Shown here: positions 62,539 through 64,000 of the stretch, in pieces
Numbering within the stretch: the first letter of the stretch is position 1
Layout: each line of letters begins with the position of its first letter
Source of the DNA: Thauera sp. GDN1
Lineage (GTDB): Bacteria > Pseudomonadota > Gammaproteobacteria > Burkholderiales > Rhodocyclaceae
Assembly: GCF_029223545.1 (NCBI RefSeq)
Contig: NZ_CP097870.1
Span: forward strand, 806,001 to 870,000
Direction of reading: 5' to 3'
Length of the DNA: 64,000 bases
Notes under the pieces: generated by a model
The model's database searches: none
The model's input: only the letters and a program-made list of their open reading frames with translations
Told to the model about the DNA's origin: nothing
Program-made: the position numbers and the translations under genes

Positions 62539-62626
62539 CGGGGCCGGGGCGGCGCTCGCCGCCTGCACTCGCGGCCCTTCGCTCCGCTTCGGGCTGCCCT
62601 CGGTGGAGGACGCCGCCCCGACCCCG
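62539..62626. repeat. Imperfect 16-base inverted repeat with nested palindrome
   Basis: CGGGGCCGGGGCGGCG (62539-62554) pairs with CGCCGCCCCGACCCCG (62611-62626) with one mismatch; between them CCCTTCGCTCCGCTTCGGG can fold on itself. No gene is seen in 62459-62690. It may be a dispersed palindromic element. Confidence 0.45.
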
Positions 62627-62690
62627 TGTCCTATCGTCTGCACGGGTCATGAGCGCGAAAGGCCGCAACGTGCGCTGTGCTGGCAGGAAA

Positions 62691-62718
62691 GACAAAGGCG
62701 CCCGCAGGCGCCTTTGTC
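62691..62718 (-). terminator. Terminator hairpin after secF
   Basis: A perfect 12-bp stem GACAAAGGCGCC / GGCGCCTTTGTC with a 4-base loop, 20 bases past the secF stop codon. On the minus strand the 3' side is only moderately T-rich. Confidence 0.7.
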
Positions 62719-62738
62719 GTTTCCGGGAGAGCGCGGCC

Positions 62739-63671
62739 TCAGACCACCGCCTCTTCCTTCTCCTTCTTCGGCTTGATGAACTGCTCGCGCGACACCCCCA
62801 GCCACATCACCAGCGGGCTCGCCACCAGCACCGAGGAATAGATGCCGAAGCAGATGCCGATCGTCAGCGCCAGCGAGAAGTAGTACAGCGTTTCGCCGCC
62901 GAAGATCAGCATCGACAGCACCATCACCTGCGTGCTGCCGTGGGTGATCACGGTGCGCGAGATCGTGCTCGTGATCGCGTGGTCCAGCACCTGCGGCGTG
63001 CTCATGTTGCGCTTCTTCTTGAAAGTCTCGCGCACGCGGTCGAACACCACCACCGACTCGTTCACCGAATAGCCCAGCACCGCCAGCACCGCGGCCAGCA
63101 CCGGGAGCGAGAACTCCCACTGGAAGAACGCGAAGAAGCCCAGGATGATGATGATGTCGTGGAGGTTGGCGATGATCGCCGACACCGCGAATCGCCACTC
63201 GAAGCGCAGCGCCAAGTAGATCATGATGCCGCCGATCACCAGCAGCAGCGCCATCGAGCCGTCGGCGGCGAGTTCCTTGCCCACCTGCGGGCCGACGAAC
63301 TCCACTCGGCGCAGTTCCGGTGCCGGACCGCCGATCTGCGCGAGCGTGTTCATCACCGTCTCGGACACGCGTGCGGTCTCCATGCCCTCGCGGTTGGGCA
63401 GGCGGATCAGCAGGTCGCGCGCGCTGCCGAAGTTCTGCACCTGCGCGTCAGGGTAGCCGCTGCTGGCCAGCGCCGTGCGGATCGGTTCGAGCTGCGGCGC
63501 CTCGGCATAGCTCACCTCGACCAGCGTGCCGCCGGTGAATTCCACCGACAGGTGCAGGCCGCGGGTGGTGAGGAAGAACACCGCGAGCACGAAGGTGAGC
63601 AACGAAATGACGTTGAACACCAGCGCGTGGCGCATGAACGGGATGTCTTTCTTGATGCGGAAGAATTCCAT
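62739..63671 (-). CDS. secF: Protein translocase subunit SecF
   Basis: SecF works with SecD to pull proteins out of SecYEG with the proton motive force. The 310-residue protein has an N-terminal membrane helix (ISLLTFVLAVFFLTT), a periplasmic domain with GLHLSVEFTGGTLVEVSY, and five more helices with SVNESVVVFDRVRE and STTI-type ...LDHAITSTISRTVITHGST. It starts 27 bases after the secD stop. Confidence 0.97.
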   Translation of the reverse strand: MEFFRIKKDIPFMRHALVFNVISLLTFVLAVFFLTTRGLHLSVEFTGGTLVEVSYAEAPQLEPIRTALASSGYPDAQVQNFGSARDLLIRLPNREGMETARVSETVMNTLAQIGGPAPELRRVEFVGPQVGKELAADGSMALLLVIGGIMIYLALRFEWRFAVSAIIANLHDIIIILGFFAFFQWEFSLPVLAAVLAVLGYSVNESVVVFDRVRETFKKKRNMSTPQVLDHAITSTISRTVITHGSTQVMVLSMLIFGGETLYYFSLALTIGICFGIYSSVLVASPLVMWLGVSREQFIKPKKEKEEAVV

Positions 63672-63698
63672 GATCGTGTTTCCTGTGCGTTCGTCCGC

Positions 63699-64000
63699 TT
63701 ACTTGCTTTCCGGCTTCCACACCTGGCCGATCGACAGGCTGTCGACCTTGCGACGGCGGCCGTAGATGAAGTTCACCAGCATCCGCGACACCAGGATCGC
63801 GCTGAACATCGAGGTCAGGATGCCCAGGCAGTGCACCACCGCGAAGCCGCGCACCGGGCCGGAGCCGAACACCAGCAGGGCGATGCCCGCGATCAGCGTG
63901 GTGATGTTGGAGTCGAGGATGGTGTCCCAGGCGCGGTCGTAACCGGCGGCGATCGCCGCCTGCGGGCTGGCGCCGTTGCGCAGTTCCTCGCGGATGCGCT
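63699..64000 (-). CDS. secD: Protein translocase subunit SecD, C-terminal part (partial)
   Basis: About 100 C-terminal codons are inside the window; the rest lies beyond base 64000. The piece includes the conserved [19 protein letters not shown] block, a helix with [21 protein letters not shown] and the tail ending VWKPESK. The TAA stop is at 63699-63701. It precedes secF as in other bacteria. Confidence 0.93.
   Translation of the reverse strand, partial: RIREELRNGASPQAAIAAGYDRAWDTILDSNITTLIAGIALLVFGSGPVRGFAVVHCLGILTSMFSAILVSRMLVNFIYGRRRKVDSLSIGQVWKPESK

Noticed and set aside
62462..62776. A 104-codon plus-strand frame between the DUF2322 gene and secF
   Set aside because: It overlaps the secF terminator and secF itself and reads like random high-GC sequence.

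Overview
The window looks like chromosome of a high-GC betaproteobacterium, most likely a Rhodocyclales/Zoogloeaceae member close to Thauera, Azoarcus or Aromatoleum. The reasons are the very high G+C at third codon positions, the pcm-like/rhodanese/tolC group, the rsmI-yraN-diaA-dolP block, a canonical beta/gammaproteobacterial division cluster, and a DUF3348/DUF802/OmpA/DUF2894 cluster that I recall from betaproteobacteria. The genus call is inference. I see no phage, IS element, CRISPR array, tRNA or rRNA.

Region 1 (1-7052, minus strand): an SNF2-type helicase with a SWIM zinc finger (3' end outside the window), a zinc-dependent alcohol dehydrogenase with its own terminator, and a thiD-thiC thiamine operon headed by a TPP riboswitch. 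Region 2 (7234-11617, plus): a periplasmic adaptor lipoprotein and an RND pump, translationally coupled, with no linked outer-membrane channel or regulator. Region 3 (11727-16157, plus): four genes joined by 4-base overlaps, DUF3348, a MotA/ZorA-like membrane protein with a tail of about 590 residues, a MotB/ZorB-like OmpA protein, and DUF2894. This is the most interesting part of the window. It is a candidate proton-driven rotary complex resembling the ZorAB core of Zorya, but with different partner proteins. Region 4 (16301-25950): a divergent PCMT-like methyltransferase, a rhodanese and TolC; then waaA, a sugar-nucleotide epimerase, apaH, an olsB-olsA pair for ornithine lipids, a HIT hydrolase, a PfkB kinase and a glycine-zipper lipoprotein.

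Region 5 (26007-29655, minus): accB-accC-prmA and a zinc-ribbon membrane protein, tightly packed. Region 6 (30197-36991): an unrecognised gene, mpl for murein recycling, the dolP/diaA/yraN block divergent from rsmI (the two start codons share one CATG), pyrC, a small lipoprotein and the RNase P RNA gene. Region 7 (37095-54340): the complete division and cell-wall (dcw) cluster mraZ-rsmH-ftsL-ftsI-murE-murF-mraY-murD-ftsW-murG-murC-ddlB-ftsQ-ftsA-ftsZ. It is driven by a recognisable promoter overlapping a four-box MraZ operator. Nearly all junctions overlap by 4 bases, and the cluster ends in a strong terminator next to a REPIN-like inverted repeat. Region 8 (54424-64000): lpxC, a small membrane protein, a DciA-like gene, secA, argJ convergent with apaG, purB, a DUF2322 gene, and secD-secF on the minus strand running off the window end.

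Most genes serve envelope biogenesis (peptidoglycan, lipid A, fatty acids, ornithine lipid, protein export, efflux), so the unexplained stator-like cluster sits in an envelope-gene neighbourhood rather than in an obvious defence island.
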